From Brevundimonas vesicularis NBRC 12165 (GTDB lineage: Bacteria > Pseudomonadota > Alphaproteobacteria > Caulobacterales > Caulobacteraceae), in contig NZ_BCWM01000009.1 in NCBI RefSeq assembly GCF_001592205.1, positions 1-64,000 of the forward strand: a stretch of DNA of 64,000 nucleotides. Direction: 5' to 3'. The position numbers and the translations under genes are program-made. Position 1 is the first letter of the stretch; each line of letters opens with the position of its first letter. This document shows positions 8,722-18,167 of the stretch, in pieces. The notes beneath the pieces were generated by a model that was not told the DNA's origin, ran no database searches, and saw only the letters and a list, made by a program, of their open reading frames with translations.

Positions 8722-8918
8722 TAACGCCCCTTGCCTCACCACCCGCCGTCGAAACCCTGACGATCCAGCCCGTCGGCGATCGCTGGCGCATCACCTCAAG
8801 CGACGGCCTGTTCGAAGGCGTCTTCACCGACGCCAAAAGCGCCGTCCGATGCGCCAGAGCGGAGGCCGAGGCGCATCCAGGGCACTCGGTTCGGATGGTT
8901 CGACCCGATACGGCCTAA
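8718..8918 (+). CDS. small protein, unknown (third of the micro-operon)
   Basis: A 66-residue protein coupled to the preceding gene by ATGA. It has a DRWRITSSDGLFEGVF beta-hairpin-like part, then a helix (DAKSAVRCARAEAEAHPG) and a closing strand (SVRMVRP). The plan is like that of the second protein, so the two may be distant duplicates. One cysteine, no membrane segment. It converges with the TfoX-domain gene, the two stop codons overlapping. Function unknown. Confidence 0.6.
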   Translation: MITPLASPPAVETLTIQPVGDRWRITSSDGLFEGVFTDAKSAVRCARAEAEAHPGHSVRMVRPDTA

Positions 8919-9262
8919 CGCTTCTTTCCCGACGCCTCCTTGACCGCCACATCCAGCGACCGCCGCGCCCAGGCGACAGCCTCGTCGGGATCGTCCAGAG
9001 CCGCTTCGGGCAGGGTCCAGTAGCCCATGCTTATCGTGCGGCCGTCCTTGGTCGGATAGGTGAACTGACGCGAACCGGCATCGACGAAGGCCTCGCCCAG
9101 CGCCTCGTCGCCCTTCAGCCAGACCACGCCGTCGTCCAGCAGGGCGAACATGACGCCGGAGGCATAGATCCCTGCCCCGCCGAACATGCGCTTGATCTCC
9201 AGGCGGCCGCGCGCGTGGAAATGCTCGCGCACCCATTCGCCGAAGTCGGGGTCGTAGGCCAT
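8915..9262 (-). CDS. TfoX N-terminal domain protein
   Basis: A 115-residue protein matching the TfoX_N fold: the RMFGGAGIYASGVMFALLDDGVVWLKGDE segment is the typical core, followed by FTYPTKDGRTISMGYWTLPEAALDDPDEAVAWARRSL. The family is named after a competence regulator, but stand-alone N-domain proteins in alphaproteobacteria have no known role. It lies just downstream of the suf operon on the same strand (15 bases behind the SufA-like gene), so it may be read through from it. Confidence 0.85.
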   Translation of the reverse strand: MAYDPDFGEWVREHFHARGRLEIKRMFGGAGIYASGVMFALLDDGVVWLKGDEALGEAFVDAGSRQFTYPTKDGRTISMGYWTLPEAALDDPDEAVAWARRSLDVAVKEASGKKR

Positions 9263-9277
9263 CAGACCCGGGCCATC

Positions 9278-9667
9278 TCAGTCGGCGGCGACCGGCACGA
9301 TGGTCACGCTCTCGCCGCAGCCGCAGGCGTCGGTCTGGTTCGGATTGTTGAACACGAACTTGGACGCCAGACGCGTCGTCTCATAGTCGATCTCGGTGCC
9401 GATCAGGAACAGCACGGCCCGGGGCTCGATCAGGATGGTGACGCCCTTGTCCTCGACCACCTCGTCCATCGGCCCGATCTCGTCGGCATAGGCGAAGGTG
9501 TATTCCTGCCCCGCGCAACCGCCATTCTTGACGCCGATGCGCAGGCCGATGTGATCGTTCTCGGCATTGTCCAGGATCTCACGCACCCGCTCGGCGGCCG
9601 CATCCGTCAGGGTGACGGCCTTGGGGCGCGGGCGACGTGGACGGGATGTGGCTTGAAGCTCGCTCAT
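9278..9667 (-). CDS. sufA: HesB/IscA-type Fe-S carrier (SufA-like)
   Basis: A 129-residue A-type carrier that accepts clusters from SufBCD and passes them to apoproteins. After a basic N-terminal tail the domain opens AVTLTDAAAERVREIL. The three conserved cysteines are visible, one in NGGCAGQEY and two in ACGCGES near the C-terminus, the classical Cys-x-Cys pair. It is the last suf gene, 13 bases after sufT. IscA, ErpA and SufA cannot be separated by eye; operon position decides the name. Confidence 0.9.
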   Translation of the reverse strand: MSELQATSRPRRPRPKAVTLTDAAAERVREILDNAENDHIGLRIGVKNGGCAGQEYTFAYADEIGPMDEVVEDKGVTILIEPRAVLFLIGTEIDYETTRLASKFVFNNPNQTDACGCGESVTIVPVAAD

Positions 9668-9680
9668 CAGAACATGCCCA

Positions 9681-10070
9681 TCAGAACATATTCAGGGCCA
9701 GCTTGGCCTCGTCGCTCATCTTGGAGGCGTCCCACGGCGGATCGAAAACCAGATTGGCCTTGGCGCTGCGCACGCCCTCGACCTTCTCCACCGCCGTCTC
9801 GACCCAGCCCGGCATTTCGCCGGCGACCGGACAGCCCGGCGCCGTCAGCGTCATGTCCACCACCACATCGCGGTCATCGTTGACGTCCACGCGGTAGATC
9901 AGGCCTAGCTCATAGATGTCGACCGGGATTTCCGGGTCATAGACCGACTTCAGCGCCTCGATCAGCTGATCGGTCAGGGTGTCCAGCTCGGCCTGCGACA
10001 GGGCGCTCTTTTGGGGTTCGTCCCAGGCGTCCTTGAAGGCGTCGCTGTCTTGAATCGGTTGATCTGTCAT
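9681..10070 (-). CDS. sufT: SUF-associated MIP18/DUF59 protein (SufT)
   Basis: A 129-residue protein with the DUF59/MIP18 core: YDPEIPVDIYELGLIYRVDV and MTLTAPGCPVAGEMPGWVETAV, including the conserved DPE and the single reactive cysteine in APGCP. It ends FDPPWDASKMSDEAKLALNMF, typical of the SUF-operon version. Known members help mature Fe-S proteins. It lies four bases behind sufS and just before sufA, so it is surely co-expressed. Confidence 0.9.
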   Translation of the reverse strand: MTDQPIQDSDAFKDAWDEPQKSALSQAELDTLTDQLIEALKSVYDPEIPVDIYELGLIYRVDVNDDRDVVVDMTLTAPGCPVAGEMPGWVETAVEKVEGVRSAKANLVFDPPWDASKMSDEAKLALNMF

Positions 10071-10074
10071 CAGC

Positions 10075-11313
10075 TTACACGAAGAAGTTCCGCGCCTTGA
10101 TCAGCGCATCCACGAAGGCGTCGGCATCCTCCACGGTATTATATAGGGCGAAGGAGGCGCGGGTGCTCGACGTCACCCCCATTCTTTTCGCCAGCGGCTC
10201 GGCGCAGTGCAGACCCGCGCGCACCGCGACTCCGTAGCGGTCCATGATCTGGGCGACGTCATGGGCATGCGCGCCCTCGACGGCAAAGGTCAGGATCGCG
10301 CCCTTGCCTTCGGCCTCGCCCAGAATCCGCAGCCAGGTCTGTCCCTGAAGTCGGTCAACAGCGTGCTGATAAAGGGCATGCTCATGCGCCTGCACGGCCG
10401 CCCGGTCGTATTGCCCCAGCCATTCCAAGGCCGCGCCCAGGCCGATGGCCTCCAGGATCGGGGGCGTCCCCGCCTCGAACCGGTGAGGCGGCCGGGCATA
10501 GGTCACGCGGTCCTGCTCGACCGTCTCGATCATCTCGCCCCCGCCCTGATAGGGCGGCAGCGCCTCCAGCGCCTCGGCCTTGCCGTACAGGGCGCCGATG
10601 CCGGTGGGCGCGAAAAGCTTGTGCCCGGTCAGAACGTAGAAGTCGCAGCCGATGGCCTGCACGTCCGGCGTCGCATGGACCGCCCCCTGGCAGCCGTCGA
10701 TCAGCACCTGAGCCCCGGCCGCATGGGCCAGGCGGCTGATCTCGGCGACCGGATTGATGGTCCCCAGCACGTTGGACATGTGGGTGACCGCGACCATCCG
10801 CGTCCTGGGCCCCAGCAGGTCGGAATAGGCCGCCATGTCCAGCGACCCGTCGTCCTTGACCGGAATCCACTTGATCACCGCCCCGCGGCGTTCCCGCAGC
10901 AGATGCCAGGGCACGATGTTGGAGTGATGCTCCATCTCCGAGACGATGATCTCGTCGCCCGGCTGGATCGACAGGCCCAGCCCGTTGGCCACCAGATTGA
11001 TCGCCTCGGTCCCGCCCTTGGTCCAGACCACCTGTTCGGCGCTCTCGGCGTTCAGGAAGCGGGCGACGATCTCGCGCGCCTTTTCGAAGGCCTCGGTCGC
11101 CTCGTTCGACAGGGTGTGCAGGCCCCGGTGGACGTTGGCGTAGCCGCCCTCCATCGTCTCCACCAGGGCGTCGATCACCGCGCGCGGCTTCTGGGCCGAG
11201 GCCGCATTGTCCAGATAGACCAGAGGCTTGCCGTTCACCTGTCGCGACAGGATCGGGAACTGCGCCCGCACGGCGTAGGGATCGAAGGTGTTCACAACCG
11301 CGCCGTCAGCCAT
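10075..11313 (-). CDS. sufS: cysteine desulfurase SufS (group II)
   Basis: A PLP enzyme of 412 residues that takes sulfur from cysteine for Fe-S assembly. It begins with FPILSRQVNGKPLVYLDNAASAQKP, has the PLP lysine in LTGHKLFAPTGIGALYG, and the persulfide cysteine in RAGLHCAEPLAKRMG. The short loop around it marks the SufS type. The ATG at 11313 has GAGAGGTGG upstream and lies inside the end of sufD (22-base overlap). The frame continues upstream, but that part is antisense-like Arg/Gly-rich sequence. No SufE gene is in the window. Confidence 0.96.
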   Translation of the reverse strand: MADGAVVNTFDPYAVRAQFPILSRQVNGKPLVYLDNAASAQKPRAVIDALVETMEGGYANVHRGLHTLSNEATEAFEKAREIVARFLNAESAEQVVWTKGGTEAINLVANGLGLSIQPGDEIIVSEMEHHSNIVPWHLLRERRGAVIKWIPVKDDGSLDMAAYSDLLGPRTRMVAVTHMSNVLGTINPVAEISRLAHAAGAQVLIDGCQGAVHATPDVQAIGCDFYVLTGHKLFAPTGIGALYGKAEALEALPPYQGGGEMIETVEQDRVTYARPPHRFEAGTPPILEAIGLGAALEWLGQYDRAAVQAHEHALYQHAVDRLQGQTWLRILGEAEGKGAILTFAVEGAHAHDVAQIMDRYGVAVRAGLHCAEPLAKRMGVTSSTRASFALYNTVEDADAFVDALIKARNFFV

Positions 11314-12314
11314 TCCCGCGCCACCTCTCTCGCGCCCTCGTGCTGGATCCGGTCGATGACCTCGATCAGGAAGGCCTGGGTCAGCAGGGCGCGGGCCTCC
11401 TCGGCCGGGATGCCGCGCTGCTGCATGTAGAACAGGGCGCTCTCGTCCAGCGTCCCCACCGTATTGCCGTGCGCGCACTGCACGTCGTCGGCATAGATGA
11501 TCAGTTCCGGCTTGGCGTCGATCTCGGCCCGCTCGGAGGCGATCAGGGCGTGGTGGCCCATCCGCGCATCGGTGCCGTCGGCGCCGCGCTCGACCACGAT
11601 CTTGCCCTGGAAAACGCCGCGCGCCGTATCGCGGGCCACGCCCTTGATCAGTTGCGAGGTCGCGCCGTCGTGTTCCACATGACGCACCACGCTGGTTAGG
11701 TCTGCATGACGCGATCCGTTCAGCAGATACAGACCGTCGGCCTGAACCTGCGCGCCCTGGGCATAGTGAGTGATGCGCGTCTCGATCCGCTGCAGCTTGG
11801 CGCCGGTCGTGACGATGGTCTGGCGATAGATGCCGCCCGCCTCGACCTTCACATGGGCCTCGGCGATGGAAATGGCGTCTTCCGGCTCCTCGACCAGGAC
11901 GACGCGCGTCACCTCGGCCCCGGCCGCCACGTCCAGTTCCAGCGTATTGTGCGCGACGTAGGCCGAGCCCGCGCCCTCGTGCGTTTCCAGCAGCAGCAGC
12001 TTGGCGCCGGCGCGCGCCGACACCCGCGCGCTGGCCGTGTGGCCCGTGCCGACGGCGTCCGACACATAGCGCAGCCGCAGCGTCCGCTCGCCCGAGGCGA
12101 TGAAGTCGGTCACGCCCACGGCGCGCCCGTTCGCGAAGACGATCGCCTCACCGCCCAGATCATAAAAGGGTCCCGGCGGCCCGACCTCGGCCGTACCCGA
12201 CGGCTGCGGCGCGGCGCGAAGATACCGCTTCAGGTCGCTGTATTTCCACGCCTCCGTGCGTCGCGACGGATAGGTGTCGGCGTCGGTCAGGTCGATGGCG
12301 AAGGCCGCGCTCAT
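11292..12314 (-). CDS. sufD: Fe-S assembly scaffold subunit SufD
   Basis: A 340-residue partner of SufB in the SufBC2D scaffold. The N-terminus carries the typical SRRTEAWKYSDLKRYL motif. The C-terminal half has the beta-helix core with VQCAHGNTVGTLDESALFYMQQRGIPAEEARALLTQAF, the SufB/SufD signature. It overlaps sufC by four bases (ATGA), so translation is coupled. Confidence 0.95.
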   Translation of the reverse strand: MSAAFAIDLTDADTYPSRRTEAWKYSDLKRYLRAAPQPSGTAEVGPPGPFYDLGGEAIVFANGRAVGVTDFIASGERTLRLRYVSDAVGTGHTASARVSARAGAKLLLLETHEGAGSAYVAHNTLELDVAAGAEVTRVVLVEEPEDAISIAEAHVKVEAGGIYRQTIVTTGAKLQRIETRITHYAQGAQVQADGLYLLNGSRHADLTSVVRHVEHDGATSQLIKGVARDTARGVFQGKIVVERGADGTDARMGHHALIASERAEIDAKPELIIYADDVQCAHGNTVGTLDESALFYMQQRGIPAEEARALLTQAFLIEVIDRIQHEGAREVAREWLTARL

Positions 12315-13072
12315 GCGGCCCCCTGCAGAACTGGCGGCAGATACTTGTCGTACCCTTCCGCCTCCAGTTCCAGAGCCAGCTCCGGCCCGCCCGAGGCCAC
12401 GATCCGACCGCCGGCCAGCACATGCACCCGGTCCGGTTTGATGTAGTCGAGCAGGCGCTGATAGTGGGTGATGACCAACATGGCGCGGTCGGGCGAACGC
12501 AGCGCGTTCACGCCCTCCGACACGATGCGCAGGGCGTCGATGTCCAAACCCGAATCCGTCTCGTCCAGGATCAGCAGCGACGGCTCCAGCAGGGCCATCT
12601 GCAGGATCTCCATCCGTTTCTTCTCGCCACCGGAGAAGCCGACATTCAGCGGCCGCTTCAGCATGTCGAAGTCCATCTTCAGCGCCTTGGACGCTTCACG
12701 GACCAGCTTCAGAAAGGCCGGCGCCGCCACCTCCTCCTCGCCCCGCGCACGCTTCTGCGCATTCAGCGCCGTCCGCACGAAGGTCAGGGCCGGCACGCCG
12801 GGGATCTCGATCGGATACTGGAACGACAGAAACACCCCCTTGGCCGCCCGTTCGGCCGGATCCAGCGCCAGCAGGTCCTCGCCCGCCCATTCGACAGACC
12901 CTTCCGTCGCCTCATAGCCCGGCCGTCCCGACAGGGCGTAACCCAGCGTCGACTTGCCCGCGCCGTTCGGCCCCATGATGGCGTGCACCTCGCCCGCTGG
13001 AACGTTGAGCGTCAGGCCCTTCAGGATCGGCTTTTCGCCGACAGAGACGTGGAGGTTGTTGATATTAAGCAT
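12311..13072 (-). CDS. sufC: Fe-S assembly ATPase SufC
   Basis: A 253-residue ABC-type ATPase that drives SufB-SufD remodelling; it is cytoplasmic and not a transporter. Walker A is GPNGAGKST, the signature region is GFSGGEKKRMEILQMALLEP, and Walker B LLILDETDSGLDIDAL. The start at ATG 13072 (MLNINNLHV) matches the family; the 11 residues available upstream are not typical. It sits between sufB and sufD, 13 bases behind sufB. Confidence 0.97.
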   Translation of the reverse strand: MLNINNLHVSVGEKPILKGLTLNVPAGEVHAIMGPNGAGKSTLGYALSGRPGYEATEGSVEWAGEDLLALDPAERAAKGVFLSFQYPIEIPGVPALTFVRTALNAQKRARGEEEVAAPAFLKLVREASKALKMDFDMLKRPLNVGFSGGEKKRMEILQMALLEPSLLILDETDSGLDIDALRIVSEGVNALRSPDRAMLVITHYQRLLDYIKPDRVHVLAGGRIVASGGPELALELEAEGYDKYLPPVLQGAA

Positions 13073-13085
13073 TGTTTCTTCTTGA

Positions 13086-14551
<1,466 letters not shown>

Positions 14552-14552
<1 letters not shown>

Positions 14553-15691
14553 CAGGCGACCTCTCTCACGCGCTCGGCGGCGCGCGTCTTGTGCTTGTTG
14601 AAGGCGGCAACCCAGGCGTCGGCGAACCGCGCCCAGTCGCTCTCGACCGTGCCCCAGCCGCCGGACACGCGAACGCCCCCGGTCGCCAGGCTGTTCAGCC
14701 CCATGGCGCTGATGGCCTTGGATGGCTTGACCTTGCCCGACGAGCAGGCCGAGCCGGCCGACACCATGACGCCCGTCAGGTCCAGGGTGATCAGCTGCTG
14801 CGGACTGTCCCAGCCCTCGACGGCCATGAACAGGGTGTTGGGCAGCCGCGCCACGCCGCCGCCGATGATGGTCGCGCCTGCGGCCTTGACCTTCGCCTCG
14901 GCCGCATCGCGCCAGGCGACGTGCGAGGCCATCGTCTCCAGATCCCGCGCGGCGCAATCCGCTGCGACGCCGAACCCGGCGATGCCCGGCACGTTCTCGG
15001 TCCCGGCGCGCAGGCCCCGCTCCTGCCCCGCGCCGTGCAGGATGCGCACGCCCGACAGGCCTGCCTTGAAGATCAGGGCGCCCACGCCCTGCGCCCCGCC
15101 CAGCTTGTGCGCCGACAGAGTCAAAGTGTCCGCGTCCAGCGCGCGCATATCGACCGCGATCTTGCCCGCCGACTGGATGGCGTCGACATGCAGCCAGCCG
15201 CCCGCCGCCCGCACCAGAGCCGCCGCCTCGGCGATCGGCTGAATGACGCCGCTTTCGTTGTTCGCATGATGGATGGCGACCACGGCCCGGCCCGGACGGC
15301 TCAACGCCTGCGCCAGCCAGTCCAGATCGACCACGCCGTTCGCATCGACCGTCAGCACCTCGACCGGCGCCCCCGCATTCGCCGCCGTCTCGGCCACGCA
15401 CGGATGTTCCGTCGCTGAAACGATCAGCCGCTCGCATCCGGCGGCAAGGGCGCTGGCGATGCCCTGGGCATTGGCTTCGGTGCCGCCCGAGTTGAACACC
15501 ACCGCCGTCGGATCGGCCCCGACCAGGTCCGCGACCTGCGCCCGCGCGGTCTCGACCCGCGCCCGCGCCCGCCGGCCGGCCGCATGGACCGCCGACGGAT
15601 TGCCGTTGTCGGCCAGGGCCCTGGCCACGATCTCCAGCACCTCCGGTCGCACCAGGCCCGAGGCGTTATAGTCCAGATAGACGCCGCTCAT
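14552..15691 (-). CDS. second cysteine desulfurase (NifS/IscS-like, group I)
   Basis: A 379-residue PLP enzyme of the NifS/IscS branch. It begins [17 protein letters not shown], has [12 protein letters not shown], the PLP lysine in [16 protein letters not shown], and the catalytic cysteine in a long-loop motif [17 protein letters not shown]. It lies between iscR and sufB with overlaps on both sides (ATGA and TGATG), so the operon carries two different desulfurases. This order (iscR, NifS-like, sufBCDS) is usual in alphaproteobacteria without an isc operon. The YNASG start, where DNNATT is more common, is a family variant. Confidence 0.93.
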
Positions 15692-16167
15692 GCCGCGACC
15701 CCCACGGCCGAGGCCTCGACATTGCGACGACGCTGGCCCGTGCGGTTCATCACCACATCCTCCAGCGACACGCCCGCCAGATAGCGATGGATTTCGTCGC
15801 CCAGGTCTTCCCAGAGATTGTGGGTGATGCAGCGTTCGCCGGCCAGCATGCAGCCCTTGGGCGAGCCATGCGCCACGCACCGCGTCGCCCGGATCGGTTC
15901 ATCCACCGCCAGCACGATCTCGGCGACCACCGTCTCATGCGCCGCCTTGGCCAGACGGTATCCGCCGCCCGGTCCGCGCACGCTCTTGACCAGTTCGCTC
16001 TTCCTCAGACGGGCGAACAGTTGCTCCAGATAGCTCAGCGAAATCTCCTGGCGCGCGGCGATCTCGGCCAGCGAAACCGCCCGGATTTCACCGCTCTCGC
16101 CGCGTCCATTCTTCGCCAGATCGGCCATCGCCATCACGGCGTATCGTCCCTTGGTCGATAGACGCAT
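15688..16167 (-). CDS. iscR: Rrf2/IscR-family Fe-S-responsive regulator
   Basis: A 159-residue dimeric winged-helix regulator that senses Fe-S status. The helix-turn-helix is visible in VSLAEIAARQEISLSYLEQLFARLRKSELVKSVRGPGGGYRLA. Three clustered cysteines (TRCVAHGSPKGCMLAGERC) match the [2Fe-2S]-binding triad of IscR. As first gene of the suf operon it very likely represses its own transcription when clusters are sufficient, acting at the palindromic region just upstream (16243-16282). It is coupled to the next gene by ATGA. Confidence 0.93.
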   Translation of the reverse strand: MRLSTKGRYAVMAMADLAKNGRGESGEIRAVSLAEIAARQEISLSYLEQLFARLRKSELVKSVRGPGGGYRLAKAAHETVVAEIVLAVDEPIRATRCVAHGSPKGCMLAGERCITHNLWEDLGDEIHRYLAGVSLEDVVMNRTGQRRRNVEASAVGVAA

Positions 16168-16242
16168 TTCGCACCTTCAAAAATTGCGCGCTTTTCGGGG
16201 CTCCTGTGCTAGAACCCGCGCCTTCGCAAAGGCGGCGCGCTT

Positions 16243-16282
16243 GCGGAGGGACTTAGAAAGTCCCACCTCCGCGGTCAAGTAT
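16243..16282 (-). promoter_or_regulatory. suf operon control region (IscR-like half-site and palindrome)
   Basis: Read leftward, ATACTTGAC (16282-16274) matches the first half of the IscR type 1 motif (ATASYYGAC), and TTGACC within it is a good -35 box. Directly downstream lies an imperfect palindrome: GCGGAGG (16243-16249) and GACTT (16250-16254) pair with AAGTC and CCTCCGC (to 16272), leaving a short bulge. An operator over the promoter, or a leader hairpin, would both fit. Confidence 0.45.
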
Positions 16283-16325
16283 TACGCACTCGCGAAATGA
16301 CAGTTGAACGGATTCCAGAGCCCCT

Positions 16326-16976
16326 ATGCCTGAAGTCATCCTGCCCGGCGCCTCCGGTCGCATCGAAGGCCGCTATTCCCCGGGCAAGCGCCCGAACGCC
16401 CCGATCGCGCTGATCCTGCATCCGCACCCGAAGGCGGGCGGACATATGAACAACCCGGTCGCGGTCACCCTGCACCAGCTGTTCCAGCAGCGTGGCTTTG
16501 CGACCCTGCGCTACAACTCGCGCGGCGTCGGCAAGTCGCAGGGCGAGTTCGATTCGGGCATCGGCGAGCTGGCCGACGCCGCCACCGCCCTCGACTGGCT
16601 CCAGGCCAACAATCCCGGCGCCAGCCAGACCTGGGTCGCCGGCTATCAGTTCGGCGCCTACATCGGCATGCAGCTTCTGATGCGTCGCCCCGAGACGGAC
16701 GGCTTCATCTCGGTCTCGCCGCCGTCGAACATGTATGACTTCAGCTTCCTGGCGCCCTGCCCGGCGTCCGGCCTGTTCCTGCACGGCACGGCCGACACCA
16801 TCGTCCCGCCGGTCGAGGTCGAACGCGTGGTCAACAAGCTGCGCACCCAAAAGGGCATCATCATCGACTACGAACTGGAAGAGGGCGCCAGCCACTTCTG
16901 GCAGGACCACATGAGCGCGGTCGAAACCCGCGTCGGCGCCTATTTGGACAAGCGTCTGGAAGAAAAGCCGGCCTGA
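16326..16976 (+). CDS. alpha/beta-hydrolase-like protein lacking the nucleophile serine
   Basis: A 216-residue single-domain alpha/beta hydrolase fold like the COG2945 group. It has HPHPKAGGHMNN near the start (oxyanion region), RYNSRGVGKSQGEF, an acid segment HGTADTIVPP, and a late histidine in EEGASHFWQDH. The nucleophile elbow, normally G-x-S-x-G, reads G-Y-Q-F-G with Gln108, so the serine is absent although Asp and His positions remain. It may be a non-catalytic binding protein or use another chemistry. It faces away from iscR with a shared 158-base control region, so Fe-S-linked regulation is possible but unproven. Confidence 0.85.
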   Translation: MPEVILPGASGRIEGRYSPGKRPNAPIALILHPHPKAGGHMNNPVAVTLHQLFQQRGFATLRYNSRGVGKSQGEFDSGIGELADAATALDWLQANNPGASQTWVAGYQFGAYIGMQLLMRRPETDGFISVSPPSNMYDFSFLAPCPASGLFLHGTADTIVPPVEVERVVNKLRTQKGIIIDYELEEGASHFWQDHMSAVETRVGAYLDKRLEEKPA

Positions 16977-17049
16977 TATTCAGCTTGGCGTCACGGCTGA
17001 TTAAGGCGCGGGCGGCATGATCGGGCGAAACATCGCTGCGAGATCCGCC

Positions 17050-17867
17050 ATGCGTCCGCCCCTTCTGATCGCCTTGATCGCCTCTCTGGCCTTGCCCACG
17101 GCCGTTGCGGCTCAGTCGACTCCCGCACCAGAGCGCGATTTCTGCGCCGATCGCCCCGGCAAGGGCACTCCGACCTGCATCCTCGACAAGGGCCGCTGGC
17201 AGGTCGAACTCGGCCTGTTCGACGGCGCGCGCCAAACGGACGGTACGACACGGACTGACACCTGGGACGCCGGTGACCTGTTCGTGCGCTATGGCCTGAC
17301 CGGCCTGACTGAGCTTCAACTCGGCCTGACGACCTGGAACCACGAACGCATTCTCGACCGCGCGACCGGCGATCGTGATGTGAACGAAGGCGTCGGCGAT
17401 CTCAGTCTCGGCCTGCGCCATTCTCTGAAAAACCCGGATGGCTCGGGCCTGTCCGTCGCGATTTCCGGCTTCATCACCGCGCCCACGGGTGCGCGTGGCA
17501 TTCGCGCCGACGGTGTCGAGGGCGGCGTCATCCTGCCGGTCTCCATCCCGCTGAACGACGACTGGAGCCTGAGCCTGTCGCCCGAGATCGACTGGGTCTC
17601 GGATGCGGACGGCGACGGCCGCCATGGCGCCTATACGATGGTCGCCGGCGTCGGACGCGGTTTTGGCCAATGGGACCTGGGCGCCGAGGTCTGGATCAGC
17701 CGCGACGATGATCCCGTCGCCCCGACCACGCCCTCGACCTTCGACCTGACCGCCGTCTGGTCGCCCCGTCCCTGCCCGACGCCCAGGTGGATTTCGGCCT
17801 CAACTTCGGCCTGAACGACGACAGTCCGGATGTGGAGTTCGGCGTCGGTCTTGCACGACGGTTCTAG
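17050..17867 (+). CDS. outer-membrane protein (MetA-pathway/transporter-like), frameshifted near its end
   Basis: A signal peptide (MRPPLLIALIASLALPTAVAAQ) is followed by an antiparallel beta-rich protein with alternating hydrophobic strands, similar to the Phenol_MetA_deg / putative OM transporter group. The open frame stops early at 17814 after an untypical Pro/Ser/Arg tail. One frame over, the sequence continues VDFGLNFGLNDDSPDVEFGVGLARRF to 17867, a proper closing strand ending in Phe. A single missing C in the CCCC run at 17764-17767 explains the shift. It could be a sequencing error, phase variation or a fresh mutation. ATG 17017 would add 11 residues; I prefer 17050 because it gives a standard signal peptide. 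Confidence 0.7.
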
Positions 17868-17887
17868 ATCGCCGTTGCGGATCAGAC

Positions 17888-18163
17888 GTGTCGCTGCGAC
17901 AAATGGGCATGGCCGATGCGACCGACATCCCCGGCGGCGTGGTTCACGACTTGCCGCACGACCTGCGCGCATCGCTGGTCGCCGCGCCTGAAGCCTTGGC
18001 GACCTGGCGCGACATCACACCCCTGGCCCGCAACGAATGGATCTGCTGGATCGAGTCCGCCAAGAAGTCGGAAACCCGGCGCAAACGACTGGATTGGGGC
18101 CGGGCGAGCTTAAGCGACGGCAAACGCCGCCCCTGCTGCTGGCCCGGTTGCCCTCACCGTTAA
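17888..18163 (+). CDS. YdeI/OmpD-associated family small protein
   Basis: A 91-residue protein. DITPLARNEWICWIESAKKSETRRKRLDWGRASLSDGKRRPCCWPGCPHR resembles the C-terminal helical part of YdeI-like proteins, in which W(I/V)EEAKKPETR and GKRRPCCWPGC are recurrent. Their role is unclear; some are annotated as bacteriocin protection. The start is uncertain: GTG 17888, ATG 17903 or ATG 17909, and no strong ribosome site is seen. It begins 20 bases after the repaired end of the outer-membrane gene and converges with ahpF. Confidence 0.7.
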   Translation: MSLRQMGMADATDIPGGVVHDLPHDLRASLVAAPEALATWRDITPLARNEWICWIESAKKSETRRKRLDWGRASLSDGKRRPCCWPGCPHR

Positions 18164-18167
18164 GCGA

